Of a stretch of 64,000 nucleotides of DNA, positions 8,386 to 15,794 are shown one piece after another; within the stretch, counting starts at the first letter, position 1; each line of letters opens with the position of its first letter. The stretch is from Sulfurimonas sp. Its GTDB lineage: Bacteria > Campylobacterota > Campylobacteria > Campylobacterales > Sulfurimonadaceae. Location: NCBI GenBank assembly GCA_011391635.1, contig JAABQD010000003.1, forward strand, positions 62,001-126,000. Reading direction: 5' to 3'. The position numbers and the translations under genes are program-made. The notes under the pieces were generated by a model. It saw nothing but the letters and a program-made list of their open reading frames with translations. It was not told where the DNA came from and searched no databases.

Positions 8386-8991
8386 GTGTCAGAGATAAAT
8401 ATACAGAGTATTATAGATAGCAGAGATGAAAAAGAGATAATAGAACTTTTAGAAGATAAAACTTTAGATATAGAAAAAGTAAAACAGCTCTATTTTCCTT
8501 TTAGAGACCACAAAGAGATCGTTGCTCAAGTTGCTATGAATCTGAGTTTGAGAACTTCAGTGTATGATAGAGAGCAAGAGTTTAGTCAAACCATGGTAGA
8601 GCTTCTAAGGGATTTGGCTATCAATGAAGCAGATATGGGTGCGAGATGGGCAGTGGCTAAAAATCCTCATACTCCAGTGGATGTATTGACGAATTTGGCA
8701 AGTGATGAAGTCAATCTTGTACGAGCTTTAGTAGCAACGAATCCTAAAACACCTTCTTTAGTTTTAGAAAAATTTTTTAATGACGAAAAAATAGTAAGGG
8801 ATGGATTGTCAGGAAATCCTTCAACTCCACTAAAAATACTTAAAATTTTGGCGAATGATTCAGACAAAATGGTACGAATGCGTTTGGCAGAAAACCAAAG
8901 TGCTACCAAAGAGATTTTAGAAGAACTTACTAAAGATAGTGATGAAAATGTAGCAAAAGCAGCACAGGTGCATTTAGAGGCGAGAGTATGA
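8386..8991 (+). CDS. Leucine-rich-repeat-variant / HEAT-like helical repeat protein
   Basis: 201 residues beginning at a GTG codon. From about residue 80 onward, roughly 24-residue units recur with the pattern NPxTPxxVLxxLAxDExxxVR, typical of leucine-rich repeat variant (LRV) or HEAT-like solenoids. No signal peptide, membrane segment or catalytic motif is visible. The stop overlaps the ATG of the next gene (ATGA), and that gene overlaps mrp, so the three form one operon. A protein-binding scaffold role, perhaps linked to iron-sulfur assembly through mrp, is an inference from shape and context only. Confidence 0.65.
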   Translation: MSEINIQSIIDSRDEKEIIELLEDKTLDIEKVKQLYFPFRDHKEIVAQVAMNLSLRTSVYDREQEFSQTMVELLRDLAINEADMGARWAVAKNPHTPVDVLTNLASDEVNLVRALVATNPKTPSLVLEKFFNDEKIVRDGLSGNPSTPLKILKILANDSDKMVRMRLAENQSATKEILEELTKDSDENVAKAAQVHLEARV

Positions 8992-9359
8992 AAAAAAACT
9001 ATGAGAGCATGAAAAGTAGATTTACATCGCTAGAAAATCAGCTGTTAAATACTTTTTTTTCAGGTCTTTATATCAGTGCAAATGAGTTTATTGCTCTTGC
9101 TCATAGTGTAGGTATTGAAATGAGTATGAATTCAAGAGAGATGCTTATCAAAGAGTTACTCAATAAAAGTGAAGAAAAAGGTGTTTTGAATCAGACTGTG
9201 GAGCTTTTGGATGCTTTGATTCAAGAGAGAATTGAAAAATATAACACTTTAAGTAGAGATTATACCGGCTCTGCTGGAATACTTGCAAAACTTTCACACA
9301 AAGCAATGAGTACAAAGTCTCTTTTAGTGAGAGAAACACGAAGTAATCCTTATGCATAG
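8988..9359 (+). CDS. Hypothetical helical protein between the LRV protein and Mrp
   Basis: 123 residues, family not recognised. It is predicted mostly helical, charged, without signal peptide or membrane segments, and has no cysteines. It starts inside the stop of the preceding LRV gene (4-base overlap) and its 3' end overlaps the mrp start by 8 bases, so it is translationally coupled on both sides. This tight coupling makes it a real gene despite the lack of a known family. Confidence 0.65.
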   Translation: MKKNYESMKSRFTSLENQLLNTFFSGLYISANEFIALAHSVGIEMSMNSREMLIKELLNKSEEKGVLNQTVELLDALIQERIEKYNTLSRDYTGSAGILAKLSHKAMSTKSLLVRETRSNPYA

Positions 9360-10395
9360 TAATGAATTCAAGCTCTATTTAGGAGAGCTAAAGTATCCAA
9401 ATATTGATAGAAGTTTGGCTGATTTGAAGCTACTCGGTGAGATTAAAGTCGAAAATTCCATTGCAAATATTGAACTTTTAACGACAAGTGATGAATCGTA
9501 TCTTGCAGTAAAAAAACTTATAGAAGAGAGCTGTGGTACCCAGTTTGGAGCACTTAATATTACAAAGAAAAATACACAAGTAAAAAAAGATATGAACTAT
9601 GGGCATAGTGCAAATCCAAACAATCGTGCCAAATATGCCAAAAATGTTATAGCTGTAACTAGTGGCAAAGGTGGTGTTGGTAAAAGTACAGTGAGTGTTA
9701 ATATAGCAATAGCACTTGCACAAAAAGGGTATCGCGTCGGAATTTTAGATGCGGATGTGTATGGTCCTAATATTCCTCGCCTCACAAATACAGAGTCAGA
9801 GCGAATTCAGTGGAATGATGAGGATAAGATTGTTCCAGCAGAAAATTTCGGTATCAAAATAATGAGTGTTGCACTTACAACTCCTGCTGCTGATACACCT
9901 CTTGTTTGGAGAAGTTCGGTAGCAATAAATGCACTGATTCAGTTTTTAGAAGATGTTGCTTGGGGTGAACTTGATTTTATGGTTATTGATATGCCTCCTG
10001 GAACGGGCGATGTACAGCTTACTATAGCTCAAGAGCTACCAATTGCGGCGGCTGTACTTGTTACAACGCCTCAAACTGTAGCAACAGACGATGTGAGCCG
10101 TGCTGTAATGATGTTTAAAGATATCCATGTAAAAATGGCAGGGATAGTTGAAAATATGAGTTTTTTTATAGCACCTGATACAAAAAATCGTTATGATATT
10201 TTTGGAACAGGTGGCGGTGAAAAAATCGCACAAAAGTATGATATTCCATTTTTGGGTGCGATTCCATTGGATATGCAAATCAGAGAAGCTTCAGACAAGG
10301 GTGAACCACCAGTTGCCCGTGGAGATGAGAGTGTCAAAAAATATTATAGAGATATTGTAGAAAATATTATCAAAAATTCAGATTTTACTCTCTAA
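9352..10395 (+). CDS. mrp: Mrp/ApbC-family iron-sulfur cluster carrier ATPase
   Basis: 347 residues. An N-terminal FSCA/MIP18-like region (about 1-75) is followed by a P-loop NTPase domain with the deviant Walker A motif GKGGVGKST at residues 105-113, the MinD/Mrp signature. Mrp/ApbC proteins bind and deliver [4Fe-4S] clusters to apo-enzymes in the cytoplasm. The segment that usually reads ENMSxFxCPxC here reads ENMSFFIAPDT, so the CxxC pair that bridges the cluster across the dimer is missing at its normal place. This may be a lineage variant or a carrier using other ligands. An inverted pair of the repeated 10-mer forms a hairpin just after the stop. Confidence 0.88.
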   Translation: MHSNEFKLYLGELKYPNIDRSLADLKLLGEIKVENSIANIELLTTSDESYLAVKKLIEESCGTQFGALNITKKNTQVKKDMNYGHSANPNNRAKYAKNVIAVTSGKGGVGKSTVSVNIAIALAQKGYRVGILDADVYGPNIPRLTNTESERIQWNDEDKIVPAENFGIKIMSVALTTPAADTPLVWRSSVAINALIQFLEDVAWGELDFMVIDMPPGTGDVQLTIAQELPIAAAVLVTTPQTVATDDVSRAVMMFKDIHVKMAGIVENMSFFIAPDTKNRYDIFGTGGGEKIAQKYDIPFLGAIPLDMQIREASDKGEPPVARGDESVKKYYRDIVENIIKNSDFTL

Positions 10396-10413
10396 AAATT
10401 CTATTTTTTTGTA

Positions 10414-10447
10414 ATCTTGGCATGTGGAGCGTTCCACATGCCAAGAT
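10414..10447. terminator. Inverted pair of the GGCATGTGGA motif forming a bidirectional terminator
   Basis: A perfect 15-bp stem (ATCTTGGCATGTGGA, loop GCGT, and its complement) lies between the convergent mrp and PAS-protein genes. Each arm contains one exact copy of the genome-repeated 10-mer, in opposite orientation. T-rich and A-rich flanks on the two sides fit termination in both directions. Head-to-head pairs at gene ends are the classical placement of DNA uptake sequences. Confidence 0.75.
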
Positions 10448-10452
10448 AAAAA

Positions 10453-10872
10453 TTATTCCGCACTTTTGAGCTTGTCATAAAGCACAATACACGCTTCAAC
10501 ATCTTTTCTGCTTGGAACTCTTCGGATAGAGAGGTAAGTTGCTTCACCTTTGGCATTCATTTTTCTTAGAGCTGTGGCATGGACCCAGTAAAATCCACCA
10601 TCTTTTCTTCTATTTTTAACGATTCCAGTCCAAAAACCTTTAGATTGTATATCATCCCACAGCCCTTTAAAAGCGATTTTTGGCATATCGCCATGTCTGA
10701 CAATATTGTGAGGCTCTCCTATAAGTTCATCAATTGTGTATCCTGCCATCTCACAAAAGAGGTCGTTGGCATAAAGGATGATACCTTTAGAGTCTGTTTC
10801 ACTCAGAATATATTTATCGGCTGGAAAATACCACTCGAGTGTTTTTGAATCTTTATATATTTCAGATGACAT
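10453..10872 (-). CDS. Single PAS-domain protein, CetB/Aer-type energy-taxis sensor
   Basis: 139 residues that are almost entirely one PAS domain of the Aer/CetB kind: ETDSKGIILYAND, then MAGYTIDELIGEPHNIVRH, then the FxGLWxxIxxxGFWxGIVKNRRKDG core. In Campylobacter the cytoplasmic CetB PAS protein binds FAD and signals to the CetA transducer to steer cells by redox state. No transmitter domain is present here, so a separate transducer is expected. It begins 3 bases after the aroC stop and is probably the last gene of that operon; an inverted-motif hairpin closes it. Confidence 0.75.
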   Translation of the reverse strand: MSSEIYKDSKTLEWYFPADKYILSETDSKGIILYANDLFCEMAGYTIDELIGEPHNIVRHGDMPKIAFKGLWDDIQSKGFWTGIVKNRRKDGGFYWVHATALRKMNAKGEATYLSIRRVPSRKDVEACIVLYDKLKSAE

Positions 10873-10875
10873 AAT

Positions 10876-11955
10876 CTACCCCTTGCTATAATATTTACGA
10901 ATACCACTCATGCTTGAGCCCATATTGAGGAGGAGCATGTCTGCGATGACCAAAGCAGCCATCGCTTCACATACAACTGTCCCACGAATTGCAACACATG
11001 GGTCATGTCTGCCTTTGAGTGCAAAGTCAACCTCTTCGTTGGTGCTTGTAAGTGTTTTTTGCTCTTGAAATATGGATGGAGTTGGCTTAAAATAAACATT
11101 CATGATTATATCATCTCCATTGCTTATCCCACCCAAAATACCACCTGCATGATTACTCATAAAACCATCTTTTCGTATCGAATCATTATTCTGAGAACCA
11201 AGAAGAGTGCTACTGAGGATGCCATCTCCTATTTCAACAGCTTTTACCGCATTGATACCCATCATTGCATCTGCTAAAACACCATCGAGTTTGTAGTAAA
11301 GTGGCTGACCAAGACCTACAGGGGTACCTTTTATAAGCACTCTTGCAACACCACCAACAGAATCGTGACTGTTTTTTGCTTTTAAAATCGCCTCTTTTTG
11401 TGCTTCTTCTTTTTGGGCATCCAGAGCATAAATGATACTATTTTTGGCATGTGGATAATCAAACTTCTCTGCTTTTATACCATGAATGTCACTGATTCCG
11501 CTAAAAATTTCGATATCAAGAGGACGCAACATTAACTTCGCAATGGCTCCTGCGGCAACTCTTGCTGCTGTTTCTCTTGCAGAGCTTCGTCCACCACCGC
11601 GATAATCACGTATGCCATATTTGTGAAAGTAGGTAAAATCTGCATGTCCTGGGCGAAAAACATCTTTGATGTTTGAATAATCTTTGGATTTTTGATTGGT
11701 GTTATAGATAATCATAGCTATGGGTGTACCTGTACTTTGACCCTCAAAAACACCACTTAAAATTTCAACTTTGTCTTCCTCTTTTCTTGCGGTTTCAAAC
11801 TCACTTTTACCAGGTTTTCTTCTGTCAAGTTCACTCTGAATGAACGCTTCATCAATCAATAATCCAGCAGGAATTCCATCGACGAGACATCCGATAGCTG
11901 TGCCATGCGACTCTCCAAAAGTGCTAAATCGTAATTTTTGTCCAAAACTATTCAT
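10876..11955 (-). CDS. aroC: Chorismate synthase
   Basis: 359 residues matching chorismate synthase along the full length: the N-terminal FGESHGTAIGCLVDGIPAG block, the RDYRGGGRSSARETA flavin/phosphate block near residue 115, and GGISNGDDI later. It eliminates phosphate from EPSP to make chorismate, the last shared step of aromatic amino-acid synthesis, and requires reduced FMN. The start codon shares one base with the rnc stop (TAATG). It sits in an operon with rnc, rnhA and the TPR gene upstream, and the PAS gene downstream. One exact copy of the repeated 10-mer lies inside at 11446. Confidence 0.95.
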   Translation of the reverse strand: MNSFGQKLRFSTFGESHGTAIGCLVDGIPAGLLIDEAFIQSELDRRKPGKSEFETARKEEDKVEILSGVFEGQSTGTPIAMIIYNTNQKSKDYSNIKDVFRPGHADFTYFHKYGIRDYRGGGRSSARETAARVAAGAIAKLMLRPLDIEIFSGISDIHGIKAEKFDYPHAKNSIIYALDAQKEEAQKEAILKAKNSHDSVGGVARVLIKGTPVGLGQPLYYKLDGVLADAMMGINAVKAVEIGDGILSSTLLGSQNNDSIRKDGFMSNHAGGILGGISNGDDIIMNVYFKPTPSIFQEQKTLTSTNEEVDFALKGRHDPCVAIRGTVVCEAMAALVIADMLLLNMGSSMSGIRKYYSKG

Positions 11956-12632
11956 TATTTTTCCTTCTTGAGTAGTTCAAGAGCTGCTTGTGCAGCCTCT
12001 TGTTGTGCTATTTTTTTACTTTTCCCACTTGCTCTTGCATACTCTTTGCCATCAATGACAACTGCAAGTTCAAACTCCTTTTTGTGATCAGGTCCTCTGC
12101 TTGCGATGACATTGTATTCAGGAGTTGTCCCAAATCTCGCTTGTGTAAGCTCTTGGAGTGTTGTTTTGTAATCTCTAAAGAGAGAATCTAGGGAGATATC
12201 GCTGTAATTTTTTTCTAGCAAATCTATAGCTATTTTATTGACGACACCGAGTCCTGATTCGAGATAAATTGCTCCCATAATCGCTTCAAAAGCATTGGAG
12301 AGCAGAGAGGCTTTGTCGCGTCCACCGTTGTTCTCTTCGGCATTGGAGAGAAAAATAAAATCTCCTAGATTGATGGACCTTGCCAGTTTGTCAAATCCTG
12401 CCTCATTGACAAGGGAAGCTCTGATTTTTGAGAGTTTCCCCTCATCTGATTTTGCAAATTTGTTGAAAAGATACTCGCCTACAATCAAATCCAAAACCGC
12501 ATCGCCTAAAAATTCTAATCGCTCATTATCGTAGGGCTGCTTGAAACTTTTGTGTGTCAGCGCTTCGATAATGAGCTTTTTGTCTTTAAAACTGTAGTTG
12601 AGAGTTTTTTCTAAAGCTTCTATATTACTCAT
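11955..12632 (-). CDS. rnc: Ribonuclease III
   Basis: 225 residues. The RNase III signature [12 protein letters not shown] lies at about residues 36-47 and a C-terminal double-stranded-RNA-binding domain covers about residues 154-222. It cuts double-stranded RNA during rRNA maturation and antisense control. Its start overlaps the rnhA end by 8 bases and its stop shares one base with aroC. The rnhA-rnc-aroC order is familiar from Campylobacterota. Confidence 0.95.
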   Translation of the reverse strand: MSNIEALEKTLNYSFKDKKLIIEALTHKSFKQPYDNERLEFLGDAVLDLIVGEYLFNKFAKSDEGKLSKIRASLVNEAGFDKLARSINLGDFIFLSNAEENNGGRDKASLLSNAFEAIMGAIYLESGLGVVNKIAIDLLEKNYSDISLDSLFRDYKTTLQELTQARFGTTPEYNVIASRGPDHKKEFELAVVIDGKEYARASGKSKKIAQQEAAQAALELLKKEK

Positions 12633-13068
12633 TGTTCCTTCCTATTGATTCTTTTATTTTTTCTGCTTCGTCGCGTGCAAGTTTATCACATCGCTCATTT
12701 TCCACATGCCCATTATGCCCTCGAACCCAAATACCATTGATTTTGTGTCCTCTTGAGACTTCAATATATAATTTCCACAAATCTGGATTTTTTACTTTTG
12801 CAAAATCTCTTTTTATCCAAGCTCCAAGCCACTCGTTTATGCCCTTGATAACATAAGAGGAATCAGAGATGATATCCACATCACAAGGCTCTTTTAAGGC
12901 TTTTAGTCCTTCAATTACTCCTCGTAACTCCATTCTATTGTTTGTTGTGTGTTCTTCTGAACCTACAATGATTTTTTCGTTATCTGCATATTTTAAAATT
13001 GTTCCAAAGCCTCCTGGTCCTGGGTTTCCCAATGCACTTCCATCACTGAAAAGAGTTATTTTCTTCAC
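12625..13068 (-). CDS. rnhA: Ribonuclease HI
   Basis: 147 residues with the RNase HI core: [16 protein letters not shown] at the N-terminus (first catalytic Asp), [13 protein letters not shown] (Glu), [15 protein letters not shown] (Asp), and the [21 protein letters not shown] handle with the last Asp. It degrades the RNA strand of RNA-DNA hybrids. The start codon overlaps the 3' end of the upstream TPR gene by 26 bases. One exact copy of the repeated 10-mer lies at 12701. Confidence 0.95.
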   Translation of the reverse strand: MKKITLFSDGSALGNPGPGGFGTILKYADNEKIIVGSEEHTTNNRMELRGVIEGLKALKEPCDVDIISDSSYVIKGINEWLGAWIKRDFAKVKNPDLWKLYIEVSRGHKINGIWVRGHNGHVENERCDKLARDEAEKIKESIGRNNE

Positions 13069-14089
13069 TAAAATCCCTGTAATAATTTTTACTCAAAAGA
13101 AGCTCAATACTTTGTGTATTGATGGAGTGGCAACTACTGCATCTTGTAAATGCAAATGGATAGAGCTGTTTACAGTTGCTACAAACATATTCAAAACTTA
13201 AAGTTGCACAACACTCCTGTTTGAGATTGATTAAAATATCCAATTCAAAAACGGAACTTTTTGTAGCCAAGGCAACATCTCCTCGTGCTGTGTATAACTC
13301 TCTTAAATAGCCATTTTGCTCTATTATATCCAAATCCAAATCTTCTGATTTCAGTCGCCAAAAAACATCACTGAGTTGATGTGCATTGGCACTGTTGAAA
13401 TTTTCCCAAGCGACCTTAGGATCCACGCGAAAGAGATACTCATATACGAGATAAGTGAGTTGGTAAGTATGCTTATAAATCTCGAGCAAATTCTCTATTT
13501 TCGCATCTGTTGGCATGTGGAAATCATTGATAATTGCTAGAGATTTGATATAGGCACTGTCACTCAAAATATCTTTTTTTAGCTCATCCAAAGAGTCTAA
13601 CACTTCGAGAGCTGATTTGTAATCTTTCATATACTCATACACCAAAAGCAGGTAAGTGAGAGCTTGAGGTGTACGCGGATTATTTTTTAAAATCTCAAGA
13701 AAAATATTCTTTGCTCTCTCAAGAAATCCAGCCCTAAAATAGGTTCTTCCAAGCAAAAAGAGAGTTTCTCTGTAATTGGATTTATCGCCAACTTTTAAAA
13801 GTTCATTGTATATTTCTATACTTTTTTCGTAATCTCCACTTTTGTAGTAGGAGTGTGCCAGAAGTAACCAAGATTTTTCAGGTAATTCACCTTTTGTGAT
13901 GAGTCCTTTTAACTCTTTTTGTGAAGGAAGAGAGCGAAATTGTTTTAAGAAGTTGTCAAGATGTCTATAATCCTCTTTTCGTTTATATCTTCCCCACCAA
14001 TAAGAGAAAAAAGTGATGATAAAAATGAGAGCAAAAAAGATAATAATGGAAAAAAGTGGGTCGCGAAATTCTATAAAAAAAGTGTTCAT
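13043..14089 (-). CDS. LapB/YciM-like membrane-anchored TPR protein with C-terminal zinc ribbon
   Basis: 348 residues. A single N-terminal membrane helix (about 14-33) is followed by a KEDYRHLDNFLKQFRSLP linker, several tetratricopeptide repeats (about 75-230), and a C-terminal CSNCK...CSSCH zinc-ribbon pair. This architecture matches E. coli LapB (YciM), an inner-membrane scaffold that controls LpxC proteolysis and lipopolysaccharide synthesis. Sequence similarity beyond the architecture was not tested. It lies upstream of rnhA, rnc and aroC and overlaps rnhA. Confidence 0.6.
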   Translation of the reverse strand: MNTFFIEFRDPLFSIIIFFALIFIITFFSYWWGRYKRKEDYRHLDNFLKQFRSLPSQKELKGLITKGELPEKSWLLLAHSYYKSGDYEKSIEIYNELLKVGDKSNYRETLFLLGRTYFRAGFLERAKNIFLEILKNNPRTPQALTYLLLVYEYMKDYKSALEVLDSLDELKKDILSDSAYIKSLAIINDFHMPTDAKIENLLEIYKHTYQLTYLVYEYLFRVDPKVAWENFNSANAHQLSDVFWRLKSEDLDLDIIEQNGYLRELYTARGDVALATKSSVFELDILINLKQECCATLSFEYVCSNCKQLYPFAFTRCSSCHSINTQSIELLLSKNYYRDFSEENNSFQ

Positions 14090-14093
14090 AAGA

Positions 14094-14561
14094 TTATTCG
14101 TAAACGACTATGCCATAATCATTTTTGAGATTATAGAATGTAGAGTTTGGTGTAATTTCCAAATCTTTCATTTTGCCTAACTGGATAATAGAGTTTTTCC
14201 CTACACGAATGCCATTTTCAATAAAAAACTTTTTAATGTTTACAAATTTGACATCTTCGACAAATTTATATTCAAACTCTTTATAAAGTCTCATTTTTTC
14301 GTAGGAGAACACATGTTCATTTATATGAAGTCTGTCCGAAGCGTATTTGATTGGAAGATGCCCTGAAAGGTCAGTAAGTGATGATTCTATATATTCATAT
14401 TTTTCAGGAAGCGTCTCTTTTTGGATGAAAACATATTTGTTGTTGAGCTTGAGATGGGGGGTGTTTTTCCAATATTTATAGACTGGATTTGAAACCCCAA
14501 GTTTTGAAGAGACTTCTCGCCAGAGCCAAAACGCGTTGAGTGTATTTGGAAGATACGACAT
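14094..14561 (-). CDS. Hypothetical protein, first gene of the rnhA-rnc-aroC operon
   Basis: 155 residues with no signal peptide, membrane segment or recognised family. The N-terminal part (NAFWLWREVSSKLGVSNPVYKYWKN) could be helix-turn-helix-like, suggesting a DNA- or RNA-binding role, but this is weak. The gene is 4 bases upstream of the LapB-like TPR gene on the same strand, so they are probably co-transcribed. Codon usage looks like that of its neighbours. Confidence 0.6.
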   Translation of the reverse strand: MSYLPNTLNAFWLWREVSSKLGVSNPVYKYWKNTPHLKLNNKYVFIQKETLPEKYEYIESSLTDLSGHLPIKYASDRLHINEHVFSYEKMRLYKEFEYKFVEDVKFVNIKKFFIENGIRVGKNSIIQLGKMKDLEITPNSTFYNLKNDYGIVVYE

Positions 14562-14624
14562 CTGTTTTGGCTCCTTGAAAATTTTAATAGTGTTAATTAT
14601 ATAACTATTAACTAAAGAGTTGTA

Positions 14625-15689
14625 TTAAAAAGTTGCAACAACCCATTTTGTGATAAAAAAACCACCAACGAGAAGCCATAAAAACATTGCTCCGCCTGTA
14701 TAAAGCGGTGCTAAACCAAGACCCTTAAACTTCGCAAATCGTGTTCCCATACCAAGAGCCGTCATCGCCATTGTAAGAAGAAATGTATCGATGATGTTAA
14801 TGTACTCCACTATGGCATGTGGAACGATTTGTAGGGAGTTAAATCCAGCCATAGCTATAAAATAGACTGCAAACCAAGGAATAACAAGCTTCACTCCGCT
14901 TGAGGCTGTACCGCTTTTTCTATTTGCATAGGAGAGATAAATTCCCAAAACAATGAGCATCGGAGCAATCATAATCACACGCGTCATTTTTACAATCACC
15001 GCACTATTTGCCATATCGGCACCCGCATTTGGGATAGAAGCAGGAACGGCTACAACTTGAGCCACTTCATGGATTGTTCCACCCACATAAATACCAAACT
15101 CTTGAGGAGTCATGTGTAAAAAGCCCGTCGCTGGTTCGATGATTGTTGTGTAAAGAACAGGGTATAAAAACATCGCAATTGTTCCAAAAAGTACAACCAT
15201 AGAAACGGCGATAGCTGTTTTATGCTCTTCCGCCTTGAGGACAGGTTCTGTTGCCAAAACTGCTGCTGCACCGCACACAGAAGCTCCAGCAGCTGTCAGC
15301 ATTGAGGTGTCTTTATCCATTTTAAAGATTTTGTGTCCTAAATATGTACCTAAAATAAAAGTAGAACTCAACATCAAAAGTGAGACCATAAAACCATCGA
15401 TTCCAACTTCAGCGATTTGCTGAAATGTGATGCGAAAGCCATAAAATACGATTGCAAATCGAAGTATTTTTTTGCCAGAAAAAGTGATGCCACTCTCCCA
15501 TGCTTTTGGTATTTGATTATGAAGCGTATTTGCATAAAAGATACCGATTACGATACCCACAACCAGAGGCGAGATACCAAGTGAGCTTACAAATTTTATA
15601 TCCGCTATCATTGTCGCCGCTGCAGCAAAAATGGCTACAAAAGCTATTCCGTTGAGCGTTGCATTGCGATTTTTTTCTGAAAATGCCAT
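14625..15689 (-). CDS. YeiH family (UPF0324) putative anion exporter
   Basis: 354 residues forming about ten membrane helices. The blocks VSSLGISPLVVGIVIGI near the N-terminus, AAGASVCGAAAVLATEPV in the middle and GTIHEVAQVVA further on are typical of the YeiH/UPF0324 family, often annotated as putative sulfate exporters. The transported ion is not proven; sulfate or a related sulfur anion would suit a sulfur oxidiser. It is a single gene in the inner membrane, with a promoter region shared with nothing obvious. One copy of the repeated 10-mer lies at 14814. Confidence 0.75.
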   Translation of the reverse strand: MAFSEKNRNATLNGIAFVAIFAAAATMIADIKFVSSLGISPLVVGIVIGIFYANTLHNQIPKAWESGITFSGKKILRFAIVFYGFRITFQQIAEVGIDGFMVSLLMLSSTFILGTYLGHKIFKMDKDTSMLTAAGASVCGAAAVLATEPVLKAEEHKTAIAVSMVVLFGTIAMFLYPVLYTTIIEPATGFLHMTPQEFGIYVGGTIHEVAQVVAVPASIPNAGADMANSAVIVKMTRVIMIAPMLIVLGIYLSYANRKSGTASSGVKLVIPWFAVYFIAMAGFNSLQIVPHAIVEYINIIDTFLLTMAMTALGMGTRFAKFKGLGLAPLYTGGAMFLWLLVGGFFITKWVVATF

Positions 15690-15794
15690 GTAAATCCTTA
15701 TGTAAATGAGAAGCGGAAATTATAACAGAGTTCTTGCAAAACTTGCAAGAGGTCATTTACTTCGAAGAGGTGGTTTGAGTGTTCCACATGCCAA

